A stretch of DNA of 64,000 nt, taken from NCBI GenBank assembly GCA_015068605.1, contig SVKF01000002.1:1-64000 (forward strand), read 5' to 3'. The DNA is from Oscillospiraceae bacterium (GTDB lineage: Bacteria > Bacillota > Clostridia > Monoglobales > Monoglobaceae). The notes under the pieces are model-generated. The model worked only from the letters and a program-made list of their open reading frames with translations, was not told the DNA's origin and made no database searches. This document shows, piece by piece, positions 54,039 through 61,492 of the stretch (within the stretch, counting starts at the first letter, position 1; every line of letters begins with the position of its first letter). The position numbers were made by a program, and so were the translations under genes.

Positions 54039-56402
54039 TTATTTTCGATAAAATTCTTCCGCAATGTGAACTGCGTCCATTGCATCCTTGCCGTAAAAAT
54101 CTGCCCTAATCATATTGGAATATTCCTGATTCAAAACGGCTCCGCCAACCATGATTTTGCAGGTTGGAGCTTCCTTGTGTAAAAGTGCAACGGTTTCTTC
54201 CATAGCAGGAACGGTTGTGGTCATAAGCGCACTTAAACCAACAAGATTGCACCCGTTTTTCTTAACCTCTGCCAAAATAGTTTCGGGGGGAACGTCTCTT
54301 CCTAAATCGTGAACTCTGAAGCCATAGCTTTGAAGAAGAACCTTAACTATGTTCTTCCCGATATCGTGAATATCTCCTTTGACCGTGGCTAAAACTATGT
54401 CTCCGCCGGCATCGTTGTCGGAATCGGGCATTGATGCCTTGATTTCATCAAATGCACAGGATGCTGCCTCTGCGCTCATTAAAAGCTGAGGAAGAAATAC
54501 CTTTTTATTTTCAAAGGCAATTCCGATTTCGTCAAGGGCAGGAATTATTTTTTTGTTAATTATATCCAGCGGTTTTTCAGACTTTAAAAGCTCTCTTGCG
54601 GTTTGAATTGCCCCGTCCTTAATGCCCTTTATAATATATCTTGAAAGGTCAGGCGTTTCCTGTGGTATCGGAGCTTTGCCCGAATCGGTATTTTCGCAAC
54701 TTGCATATTCGATATAGCCTTTACACGCCGTGTCAAGATTGTGGAGAACACGGTGGGAATAATAAACATCCATCATTCCCGACGCAAAAGGATTCATAAT
54801 GGCACAATCAAGACCATAGCTGAGGGCTTGAGCGAAAAATGCGGAGTTGATTTTTTCCCTGCAGGGAAGCCCGAATGAAATATTGGAAACTCCAAGACTT
54901 GTGCAAAGTCCCATTTCCTTAATAAGCCTTATGGAGTCAAGCGTGACGAGAGCACCCGTGGGGTTTGAGGAAACCGTCAGAGCGAGAGGGTCGACGATAA
55001 TATCCTTTTTGTGAATACCGTATTCTGAGGCAACCTTAACTATCTTATCCGCAATATCCCGTCTGCCCTCTGCTGTTTCGGGGATACCGTTTTCGTCAAT
55101 CGTCAGGGCGATAACAGCTCCGCCGTATTTTTTGACAAGAGGGAAAATACTCTCCATGCTTTCCCTTTTGCCGTTTACGGAGTTGACAAGGGGTTTCCCG
55201 TTGTAAATTCTCATTGCCCTCTCTAAAGCCTTTGGATTATTTGAGTCAAGCTGAAGAGGGAGATTTGTTACGGAGGAAATTGCCAAAACGGAAGCCCTAA
55301 GCATTTCTGCCTCATCTATTTCGGGAAGCCCCGTATTAACATCAAGAATTTGAACACCTGCCTCGTCCTGACGAACAGCCTCGCTAACAATATATGACAT
55401 ATTGTTGTCCCGAAGAGCCTCTTTGAGTCGGGGTTTGCCTGTGGGGTTTATTCTTTCGCCGATTAAAACGGGAGCAGTCCCGATTTCTACGGAATGGGTG
55501 TAAGAAGAAACCAGGGTTTTTGTTTTAAATTCAGGTGTTTTATAGGGAATGTCCTTTGTCGCATCAATGGTCGCCTTCATATAATCGGGGGTCGTTCCGC
55601 AACATCCGCCTAAAATGCATCCGCCCTTTAGGGCAATCTGCTTCATATATTCGGAAAATTGATTTTTGTCAATATTAAATTCTGTCTTGCCGTCCTTGAC
55701 AACGGGTAATCCTGCGTTGGGATTGACGATAATCGGAACAGAGGCATATTCTGTGAACTCGTCAATAATTTCAAGCATTAAATCAGGCCCCAATGAACAG
55801 TTTATCCCCAAAGCGTCAACACCCATACTCTCAAGCATTGCAATCATAGCAGAGGGGGTTGCCCCCGTCATAAGCTTTCCGCTTTCGTCATAAACATTTG
55901 TAACAAAAACAGGTAAGTCGCAATTTTCCTTTGCCGCAAGAACGGCAGCCTTTGTTTCATAGCTGTCATTCATGGTTTCAATCAGGATAAGGTCGACACC
56001 GCATTGGTTTGCGACTCTTATGTTCTTCGCAAAAATTTCAACAGCGTCCTCAAAGTCAAGGTCGCCGAGAGGCTTTAACAATCTACCCGTCGGGCCAATA
56101 TCAAATGCTGTAAAAGTGTCTTCCTTGCCTGAAGCTGCGGTTTTTGCACATTCAATTCCGCTTTTTATAAGCTCCTGATAGTTTTCGTATTTATTGCAGT
56201 TTATTCCGAAAGTATTGGTTGTAATAATATTACAGCCTGCGTTAATATACATATTGTGAAGCGAGATAATTTTGTCGGGGTTTTGGATGTTCCAAAGCTC
56301 GGGCGGAGTTCCTGAGGGAATCCCCATTTCCTGAAGGACGGTTCCCGTTCCTCCGTCAAAATAAAGTCGTTTTGTTTTGATAAGTTCATTAATTTTATTC
56401 AT
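54039..56402 (-). CDS. metH: Cobalamin-dependent methionine synthase, without activation domain
   Basis: 787 residues: the homocysteine-binding domain (1-~290, zinc cysteines in GGCILGGCCGT), the pterin-binding domain (LIGERINPTGK, about 310-570), then the cobalamin cap and B12 domain with DIHDIGKN and the GLSALMTT motif. It transfers methyl from methyl-tetrahydrofolate to homocysteine. The reactivation domain of standard MetH (about 300 more residues) is missing and is encoded separately just upstream, overlapping by 8 bases. The split form is known in Clostridia. Confidence 0.95.
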   Translation of the reverse strand: MNKINELIKTKRLYFDGGTGTVLQEMGIPSGTPPELWNIQNPDKIISLHNMYINAGCNIITTNTFGINCNKYENYQELIKSGIECAKTAASGKEDTFTAFDIGPTGRLLKPLGDLDFEDAVEIFAKNIRVANQCGVDLILIETMNDSYETKAAVLAAKENCDLPVFVTNVYDESGKLMTGATPSAMIAMLESMGVDALGINCSLGPDLMLEIIDEFTEYASVPIIVNPNAGLPVVKDGKTEFNIDKNQFSEYMKQIALKGGCILGGCCGTTPDYMKATIDATKDIPYKTPEFKTKTLVSSYTHSVEIGTAPVLIGERINPTGKPRLKEALRDNNMSYIVSEAVRQDEAGVQILDVNTGLPEIDEAEMLRASVLAISSVTNLPLQLDSNNPKALERAMRIYNGKPLVNSVNGKRESMESIFPLVKKYGGAVIALTIDENGIPETAEGRRDIADKIVKVASEYGIHKKDIIVDPLALTVSSNPTGALVTLDSIRLIKEMGLCTSLGVSNISFGLPCREKINSAFFAQALSYGLDCAIMNPFASGMMDVYYSHRVLHNLDTACKGYIEYASCENTDSGKAPIPQETPDLSRYIIKGIKDGAIQTARELLKSEKPLDIINKKIIPALDEIGIAFENKKVFLPQLLMSAEAASCAFDEIKASMPDSDNDAGGDIVLATVKGDIHDIGKNIVKVLLQSYGFRVHDLGRDVPPETILAEVKKNGCNLVGLSALMTTTVPAMEETVALLHKEAPTCKIMVGGAVLNQEYSNMIRADFYGKDAMDAVHIAEEFYRK

Positions 56403-56985
56403 TTTTAATCCCCATTATGGCAGTTACCGATTTCCCCGGGGACATCAGTAATGCGTTGTTTATTGTTATGCCGAGAAGCTTACCGGCGTTTAAAAGCTTA
56501 AGAATATCAGGCTGGATTTCAAGGGGCAAATCCCCGTAACCCGGGCTGAATCTTGGTGAGCAGACAATTCCTCCTCTGATGATTTCCTCTGCCCTGTCCG
56601 CTCCTGCCTCTGCAAGAGAGGATGCCAATGCGTCAAATATAAAGTGTTTCGACGGGGAGAGAAGGGAATACCTATAAAGAAGTCTGTCAATATCCATGCC
56701 GAGAGTCACCGCAAAGATATAGGCCTTTTTGCAGCCTTTGAGGTTTTTGGATAGGTCAAAGCTTTGAAACCTACCAAAACCCAAATCCAGATATCCGTCA
56801 TCATAAAAGAAAATATCGGTTATGACTGCGGAAAGCTTACAGCTTACGGCGTTTTTAAGCTCGTTTAAGCATTGGTCAATCAAATCCGACTTAAAGCCTT
56901 TTTCCGCCTGAAGTCGTCTTGCGGTCTCGTTTTCGTTTAAGATAAGCTCATCCTTGGAAATTGTGTTATAAATTATCGGAATCAT
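56395..56985 (-). CDS. Separate methionine synthase activation-domain protein
   Basis: 196 residues carrying the vitamin B12-dependent methionine synthase activation fold. The AdoMet-binding motif SPRFSPGYGDLPLEIQ is clear, and the C-terminal PGKSVTAIMGI completes it. The domain re-methylates oxidised cobalamin with AdoMet. It overlaps both metF (ATGA at 56982-56985) and metH (8 bases), so all three are co-translated. At 196 residues it is shorter than the domain in fused MetH. Confidence 0.9.
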   Translation of the reverse strand: MIPIIYNTISKDELILNENETARRLQAEKGFKSDLIDQCLNELKNAVSCKLSAVITDIFFYDDGYLDLGFGRFQSFDLSKNLKGCKKAYIFAVTLGMDIDRLLYRYSLLSPSKHFIFDALASSLAEAGADRAEEIIRGGIVCSPRFSPGYGDLPLEIQPDILKLLNAGKLLGITINNALLMSPGKSVTAIMGIKNE

Positions 56986-57842
56986 TTTAATATCTCCGAA
57001 AGATTGTTGCGGATTGCCGCCGCAACATCAGGCTTATTCATTGAGTAAACATGAACAGCGTTGACACCGTTTGCAAAAAGGTCTATTATCTGTTCCGTTG
57101 CATAGGCAATTCCTGCCTGCTTCATGGCTTCGGGCTTGTCGCCATAGCGGTCAACAAGGCGAAGGAAACGCTGTGGAAGAGTATTGCCTGAAATCGAGCA
57201 AATTCTTTTTATCTGAATTGCGTTGGTAACAGGCATAATTCCGGCAACAACGGGAACATTAACTCCTGTGCGGTATAATCTGTACATGAAATTATATAAA
57301 ATATTATTGTCGAAAAACATCTGTGTGGTCAGAAATTCACAGCCACATTCGATTTTCTTTTTGAGATTGTCAATATCCTCTGTGCTGTTGCGACTTTCGG
57401 GATGATTTTCAGGATAACACGCTCCACCGATACAAAAACCGCCAAACTCTCTGATTTCCGACGCAAGCTCACTTGCATAGTGGTATTCCATTTTTTCGGG
57501 AAGACCTTCCTTTGGAATATCTCCGCGGAGAGCGAGAATGTTTTCGATTTTGCGTGCTTTAAGCGTGGATAAAAGATTGTGGATTTGCTCCTTGGTCGAT
57601 GAAATACAGCTCAAATGTGCGATAGGCGTGACCCCCGTGTTTGCGATTGCTTCGGCAATGTCTGTTGTGTATTCGGAAGTCCCGCCGCCTGCACCGTATG
57701 TAACACTCATAAAGCTTGGCTCAAGCTTTGCGATTTTTATTGCGGCATTCATAACGGATTCAAAATTGTCGCTTGTTTTGGGTGGGAAAACCTCAAATGA
57801 AAGACTTGGTTTTCTGCCGTTGATTATGTCAATAACTTTCAT
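56982..57842 (-). CDS. metF: Methylenetetrahydrofolate reductase
   Basis: 286 residues: SFEVFPPKTSDNFESV at the N-terminus, MSVTYGAGGGTSEYT, ILALRGDIP and FLTTQMFFDN, the classical MetF flavoprotein barrel. It reduces methylene-THF to methyl-THF, the methyl donor for the MetH encoded next. It starts the metF-activation-metH operon behind its own near-consensus promoter. Confidence 0.96.
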   Translation of the reverse strand: MKVIDIINGRKPSLSFEVFPPKTSDNFESVMNAAIKIAKLEPSFMSVTYGAGGGTSEYTTDIAEAIANTGVTPIAHLSCISSTKEQIHNLLSTLKARKIENILALRGDIPKEGLPEKMEYHYASELASEIREFGGFCIGGACYPENHPESRNSTEDIDNLKKKIECGCEFLTTQMFFDNNILYNFMYRLYRTGVNVPVVAGIMPVTNAIQIKRICSISGNTLPQRFLRLVDRYGDKPEAMKQAGIAYATEQIIDLFANGVNAVHVYSMNKPDVAAAIRNNLSEILK

Positions 57843-57873
57843 AAAAACACCTTCTGACTAATTTGTTATATAA

Positions 57874-57902
57874 ATTATACTACTCTTTTTAAATTATTGC
57901 AA
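57874..57902 (-). promoter_or_regulatory. Promoter of the metF-metH operon
   Basis: Minus-strand TTGCAA (57902-57897), a 17-base spacer and TATAAT (57879-57874). The leader of about 30 bases is too short for a SAM or cobalamin riboswitch, and none is seen. Confidence 0.8.
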
Positions 57903-57922
57903 GTTTTTTGTTAATTTACCGA

Positions 57923-57951
57923 TTGACATTGCTGAAATGGAGTGATATAAT
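57923..57951 (+). promoter_or_regulatory. Consensus promoter of the lipoprotein/VWA/kinase genes
   Basis: Perfect TTGACA (57923-57928), a 17-base spacer and TATAAT (57946-57951). It is divergent from the metF promoter 20 bases away. Confidence 0.88.
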
Positions 57952-58005
57952 AAATTAAAGAAGATTGTGGGAATATAATTGTAATATGGAAAGAGGGCTT
58001 TTAAG

Positions 58006-58518
58006 TTGAAAAAATCAAAATTGATTTCGGCTTTAGTTTTAGCACTGGGGATTATTTTGATATTTGCTTCGTGTGGTGACGAAAATATCGGACAAAAGAA
58101 GGAAGAAAAAATTCCAAACCCAACGCCGCAGTCTTTTGTTGAATCCTATTATAAGGCATGGCAGGATGCTGACGGGGATGCTGTGATTGCGCTTACCTGT
58201 GAACCAATGTGGAAGGTTGAGGCGAAAAGTGAAAAGCTTTCCGTTAAGGAATCCAAGGCGGAATATAAAAAGAGGTTTGCTGAATATGCCGGGTCGGAGG
58301 TTTATTATAAGATTCTTGAAACAAAAGAATATAAGGAATCCGATGAAGAATATAAGAGGATTTATGAATGGGCGAAAAGCAGGTATAATATAGAGATAGA
58401 AGGCTATGCGTTTGTCCGTGCTTCTGCGGCTTATGATAAAGGTGAGCCGTTTATTGAAAATATGGAAATCATTAAGTACAAAGGCAGTTGGTATGGCCGG
58501 GATTTACTTGGGATATAA
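58006..58518 (+). CDS. Lipoprotein with NTF2-like domain
   Basis: TTG start at 58006 with GAGGG upstream; 170 residues. The lipobox IFASCG is followed by an acidic linker and a cone-shaped NTF2-like (DUF4878-type) domain (QSFVESYYKAWQDADGDAVIAL, ending IKYKGSWYGRDLL). It is exported and anchored. First of four plus-strand genes leading to the kinase; it could sense or bind something at the surface. No enzyme motif is seen. Confidence 0.8.
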   Translation: MKKSKLISALVLALGIILIFASCGDENIGQKKEEKIPNPTPQSFVESYYKAWQDADGDAVIALTCEPMWKVEAKSEKLSVKESKAEYKKRFAEYAGSEVYYKILETKEYKESDEEYKRIYEWAKSRYNIEIEGYAFVRASAAYDKGEPFIENMEIIKYKGSWYGRDLLGI

Positions 58519-58538
58519 AAAACAAAGGGGGAAGTCTT

Positions 58539-58706
58539 ATGAAGAGATTAATTAAATTGGGCGGAAAGTTTGAGGAGAGAAAGTGGCTTATAACCGCTCT
58601 TGCGGCAGGAATTGCGATTTTGGCGGCAGGTATCAGCATATATGTTTATATGAGCAGAAGAGATAATAAGGTTGCTGAATTCGAAGAAGATTATTATGTT
58701 GAATAA
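58539..58706 (+). CDS. 55-aa single-pass membrane peptide
   Basis: ATG at 58539 behind AGGGGG. A basic start (MKRLIKLGGKFEERKW) precedes one helix (LITALAAGIAILAAGISIYV) and a charged tail ending EEDYYVE. The longer open frame from 58488 overlaps the lipoprotein and lacks a site. The function is unknown. Its position suggests a membrane partner of the lipoprotein or of the VWA-kinase pair. Confidence 0.6.
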   Translation: MKRLIKLGGKFEERKWLITALAAGIAILAAGISIYVYMSRRDNKVAEFEEDYYVE

Positions 58707-58718
58707 ATAAGATTTAAG

Positions 58719-58749
58719 TTAAAAGCCGCAGTGACCCTGCGGTGTTTAA
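58719..58749 (+). terminator. Short hairpin between membrane peptide and VWA gene
   Basis: CCGCAG/CTGCGG with outer TTAAA/TTTAA pairing. It lacks a T-run, so it may only modulate read-through to the VWA gene. Confidence 0.4.
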
Positions 58750-58777
58750 CTATGTATGAGAAATCGGAGGTTTTGGC

Positions 58778-59467
58778 TTGGGATTGAAGAAATTTAAGGT
58801 AACATATAATGTTGATATGGTTTTTTGTATTGACGCAACAGGCAGTATGGGCTCTGTTATTGATATGGTTAAAAATAATGCCATTCATTTATATGAGGAT
58901 GTTATGAATTCAATGGCGCTCAAGGGGAAAACCATAGATTCGCTCAGGGTGAAGCTTATTGCGTTTCGGGATTATATTGCCGATGCTGAAAATGCTATGC
59001 TTGCATCGGAATTTTATTTACTCCCAAAGCAGGCGAAGGAATTTGAGGAATGTGTTAACAGCATTGAAGCATTCGGCGGCGGTGACGAGGCGGAAGATGG
59101 TCTTGAGGCATTGGGTTATGCCATAAAATCCAAGTGGAACACCGAAGGAATGAAAAAAAGACAGGTTATTGTTGTATGGACAGATGCGTCAACTCATAAC
59201 ATTGGTGAGGGCAAGGGCGTTTATAATTACCCGACCAAAATGGCGAAGGATTTCAGCGAGCTTACGGCGTGGTGGGGAGATTCTGAGCATGAGGGCTTTA
59301 TAAATCAGAATGCTAAAAGACTGTTATTGTTTGCCCCTGATGCACCTTATTGGAATACGATTTCTGATGTGTGGGACAATGTTGTTCATTTTCCGTCAAT
59401 CGCCGGTGCGGGGCTTGGTGAATTTGATTATCAGCAGATTATTGATGCTATTTCAAACACGATATAA
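58778..59467 (+). CDS. VWA-domain protein (TerY-like)
   Basis: TTG start, seven bases after GGAGG; 229 residues forming a single von Willebrand A domain. The metal-ion-dependent adhesion site is visible: DATGSMG (Asp19, Thr21 in place of Ser, Ser23), RDYIADAENA and WTDASTHNIGEG. There is no signal peptide, so it is cytoplasmic. It is followed after 11 bases by a protein kinase, as in TerY/kinase/phosphatase sets of stress-response loci. No PP2C phosphatase gene is present here. Confidence 0.88.
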   Translation: MGLKKFKVTYNVDMVFCIDATGSMGSVIDMVKNNAIHLYEDVMNSMALKGKTIDSLRVKLIAFRDYIADAENAMLASEFYLLPKQAKEFEECVNSIEAFGGGDEAEDGLEALGYAIKSKWNTEGMKKRQVIVVWTDASTHNIGEGKGVYNYPTKMAKDFSELTAWWGDSEHEGFINQNAKRLLLFAPDAPYWNTISDVWDNVVHFPSIAGAGLGEFDYQQIIDAISNTI

Positions 59468-59478
59468 GGGGCAGAATT

Positions 59479-60345
59479 ATGGAAATAAACGGATTTAAAT
59501 TAAGTGCACCGTTGACCTGTGATAAAAGCGGATTTTCCAAATGGGGATTTGCGGGAAAGGACGGCAAGCAGTATTTTATCAAAGAATTTCTTTCTCCGAT
59601 TTATCCCGTTAAGAGGGAGCTTTTGTCCGAGGAGCAGATTATGTCTAAAATCAAAATCTGTAAAAATTTCGAGAAAGAAAAAAGCAGGCTGTATAAGGAT
59701 ATAAGCGAATGTTCAAACGGGAATATTGTTCCTGTTTCCTATTTTTTCAGGCATGAAAGTCATTATTATATTGTGACAGAGAAGATTAATGCGTGTCCCC
59801 TTTCTGTCTCCGAAATTTCTGCCATGTCTGATTCGCAAAAGCTTATAATAATGAAGATAATAGCATACAGCCTTGGTCTTATACATAGCAAAGGGATAGT
59901 TCACGGGGATATTAAACCTGACAATATCTTGTTTTCAAAGACACCAAATGGAATTTATACGGCGAAGCTGATTGATTTTGACAGCAGCTTTTTTGCGGAT
60001 TCCCTTCCCGAAAAGGGTGAGGATTTTCAGGGCGACTTAATATATCTGGCCCCCGAAAGTTATTTGTATATGGCAGGGGAGGAAACAAAAATCACCCCGA
60101 AAGCAGATGTCTTTGCGTTAGGAGTGATGTTCCATCTTTTTTGGTGCGGCGAATTGCCTTACTTCAATAAAGAAGAGTATGACTATGCATTTGAGGCGGT
60201 TTTGAGCGATGAAAAATTGCTTATATATAAGACTGTTCCAAGAACTATTGCCGTAATAATCAGTCAGATGCTTGAAAAGGACCCTAATGCAAGACCGTCT
60301 TTAAGCTCTGTTTTCATGGCACTGGCAAAAATTGAATTAAATTAA
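59479..60345 (+). CDS. Ser/Thr protein kinase
   Basis: 288 residues, all kinase domain and no membrane helix. The ATP lysine is Lys35 in YFIKEF, the catalytic loop is HGDIKPDN (Asp144) and the metal motif is DFD (Asp166-Asp168) in place of DFG. APES follows in the activation segment, with the F-helix Asp in KADVFALGVM. Arg of HRD is replaced by Gly, so activation by loop phosphorylation is unlikely. It is adjacent to the VWA protein, a probable substrate or adaptor. The stop codon lies at the edge of a large palindrome. Confidence 0.9.
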   Translation: MEINGFKLSAPLTCDKSGFSKWGFAGKDGKQYFIKEFLSPIYPVKRELLSEEQIMSKIKICKNFEKEKSRLYKDISECSNGNIVPVSYFFRHESHYYIVTEKINACPLSVSEISAMSDSQKLIIMKIIAYSLGLIHSKGIVHGDIKPDNILFSKTPNGIYTAKLIDFDSSFFADSLPEKGEDFQGDLIYLAPESYLYMAGEETKITPKADVFALGVMFHLFWCGELPYFNKEEYDYAFEAVLSDEKLLIYKTVPRTIAVIISQMLEKDPNARPSLSSVFMALAKIELN

Positions 60346-60509
60346 GGGAACCTCTAAAAATTCCTCGCACAAATCTTGACGGCTGATTGTTCCGTCATTC
60401 GTTACAAAATTTCTTCACATAGGGACGCTATGCGTGCGAAATTTTGTTTAGACTGACGAAAAATTATCTCGTCAATCTTCGCACGCTGAATTATTAGAGG
60501 TCCCCTTAA
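60342..60509. repeat. 168-bp imperfect palindrome (MITE-like)
   Basis: Left TTAAGGGAACCTCTAAAAAT and right TTAAGGGGACCTCTAATAAT (reverse complement) form the ends. The arms of about 70 bases stay similar inward (TCTTGACG.../GATTGACGA..., ACAAAATTTC in both) around a ~25-base centre. It lies between the converging kinase and AraC genes and includes the kinase stop. It would form a very long hairpin in RNA. Its size, terminal repeats and lack of coding capacity suggest a miniature transposable element. Confidence 0.75.
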
Positions 60510-60511
60510 GA

Positions 60512-61363
60512 TTACTGACCCGATGCGTATTTTTTAGGGGATACGCCCACGGTTTTCGTAAATGTTCTGATGAAATTGGCATAATCGTTAAATCCGCATT
60601 CTGCGGAGGTTTCGGTTATGCTTTTTCCGTTTTTAAGAAGCTTTTTTGCCTCGGAAATACGCTTTGAGGTTAAGTATTTTATAACAGTTGTTCCAAGACA
60701 CTTTTTGAAAATCAAGCAAAGCTGATTAATGGAAATATAGGAATTTTCCGCAATGTCGGCAAGGTATATATCCTCACCGTAGTGGAGATTTATGTATTTT
60801 ATGGCATCCAAAACAACTCTGCTGTCACTAAGGTCGGATGGTGCTTTTTGGGAGCTTTCGATAAACTTCTTATTTATAAAAATCATAATTTCTGTCATAA
60901 TATTGTTCTTTAGAATGTCATCTCCGAAAGAGTTATAGCTTTTAAGCCTTTCAATCAGGGAAAGAACATAATCCCTGTCCTCTTCGGTCAGAGAAAGACG
61001 GTTACAATCGGGAGTGGTCCTTGCATAAAAACAATGGGAAAGGTCGGTAATTTCGCTGGAGCTGTCATAGATAAATGACGGGTGAAGCTGAATGACATAG
61101 CGCTCAAAAACTTCGTTTTTCTTAAAGGTTATTTTGTGCGGCTCAAATTGATTTATTATGAATATGTCCCCGTCATTAACCGAAAAAATACTGTCATCAA
61201 TTAAAAATGTGTCCCCTCCGCTTATGCAGAAAAGAACCTCACAGCAATCGTGAACATGAATGGATGTGTCGGCAACGCTGTTTTTTGAATAGAAAATACC
61301 GTATTTCCCACCCGATAAGGAATGGTTTATGGCATCGGAACATTTATTAAATATAATATTCAT
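60512..61363 (-). CDS. AraC-family transcriptional regulator
   Basis: The start is set at ATG 61363 after GGGGGTGAT; 283 residues. The cupin (HVHDCCEVLFCISGGDTFLID, NDGDIFIINQFEPHKITF) has the His pattern of a sugar-binding sensor. The DNA-binding part (ADIAENSYISINQLCLIFKKC, TETSAECGFNDYANFIRTFTK) ends VGVSPKKYASGQ. It is divergent from kduI-kduD (129-bp gap between starts) and is the likely regulator of those genes. Confidence 0.92.
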   Translation of the reverse strand: MNIIFNKCSDAINHSLSGGKYGIFYSKNSVADTSIHVHDCCEVLFCISGGDTFLIDDSIFSVNDGDIFIINQFEPHKITFKKNEVFERYVIQLHPSFIYDSSSEITDLSHCFYARTTPDCNRLSLTEEDRDYVLSLIERLKSYNSFGDDILKNNIMTEIMIFINKKFIESSQKAPSDLSDSRVVLDAIKYINLHYGEDIYLADIAENSYISINQLCLIFKKCLGTTVIKYLTSKRISEAKKLLKNGKSITETSAECGFNDYANFIRTFTKTVGVSPKKYASGQ

Positions 61364-61492
61364 AATCATCACCCCCCTCAATTATAATATATTGAAGTGA
61401 AATTTGCAAGAAAAAAAGTAAAATATGCAAAGAAATTGCAGATTTTTTATGTTATACTGATATTGAAAGATTTTTCTATAAGGAGAATTGCA
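61364..61492. promoter_or_regulatory. Divergent regulatory region of AraC gene and kduI
   Basis: AT-rich, with a -10 candidate TATACT at about 61453-61458 for kduI but no well-spaced -35, as expected for activator-dependent promoters. AAGGAGA lies seven bases before the kduI start. Confidence 0.45.

Noticed and set aside
57843-58005. SAM or cobalamin riboswitch before metF
   Set aside because: The distance from promoter to start is only about 30 bases, and no conserved riboswitch core is seen.
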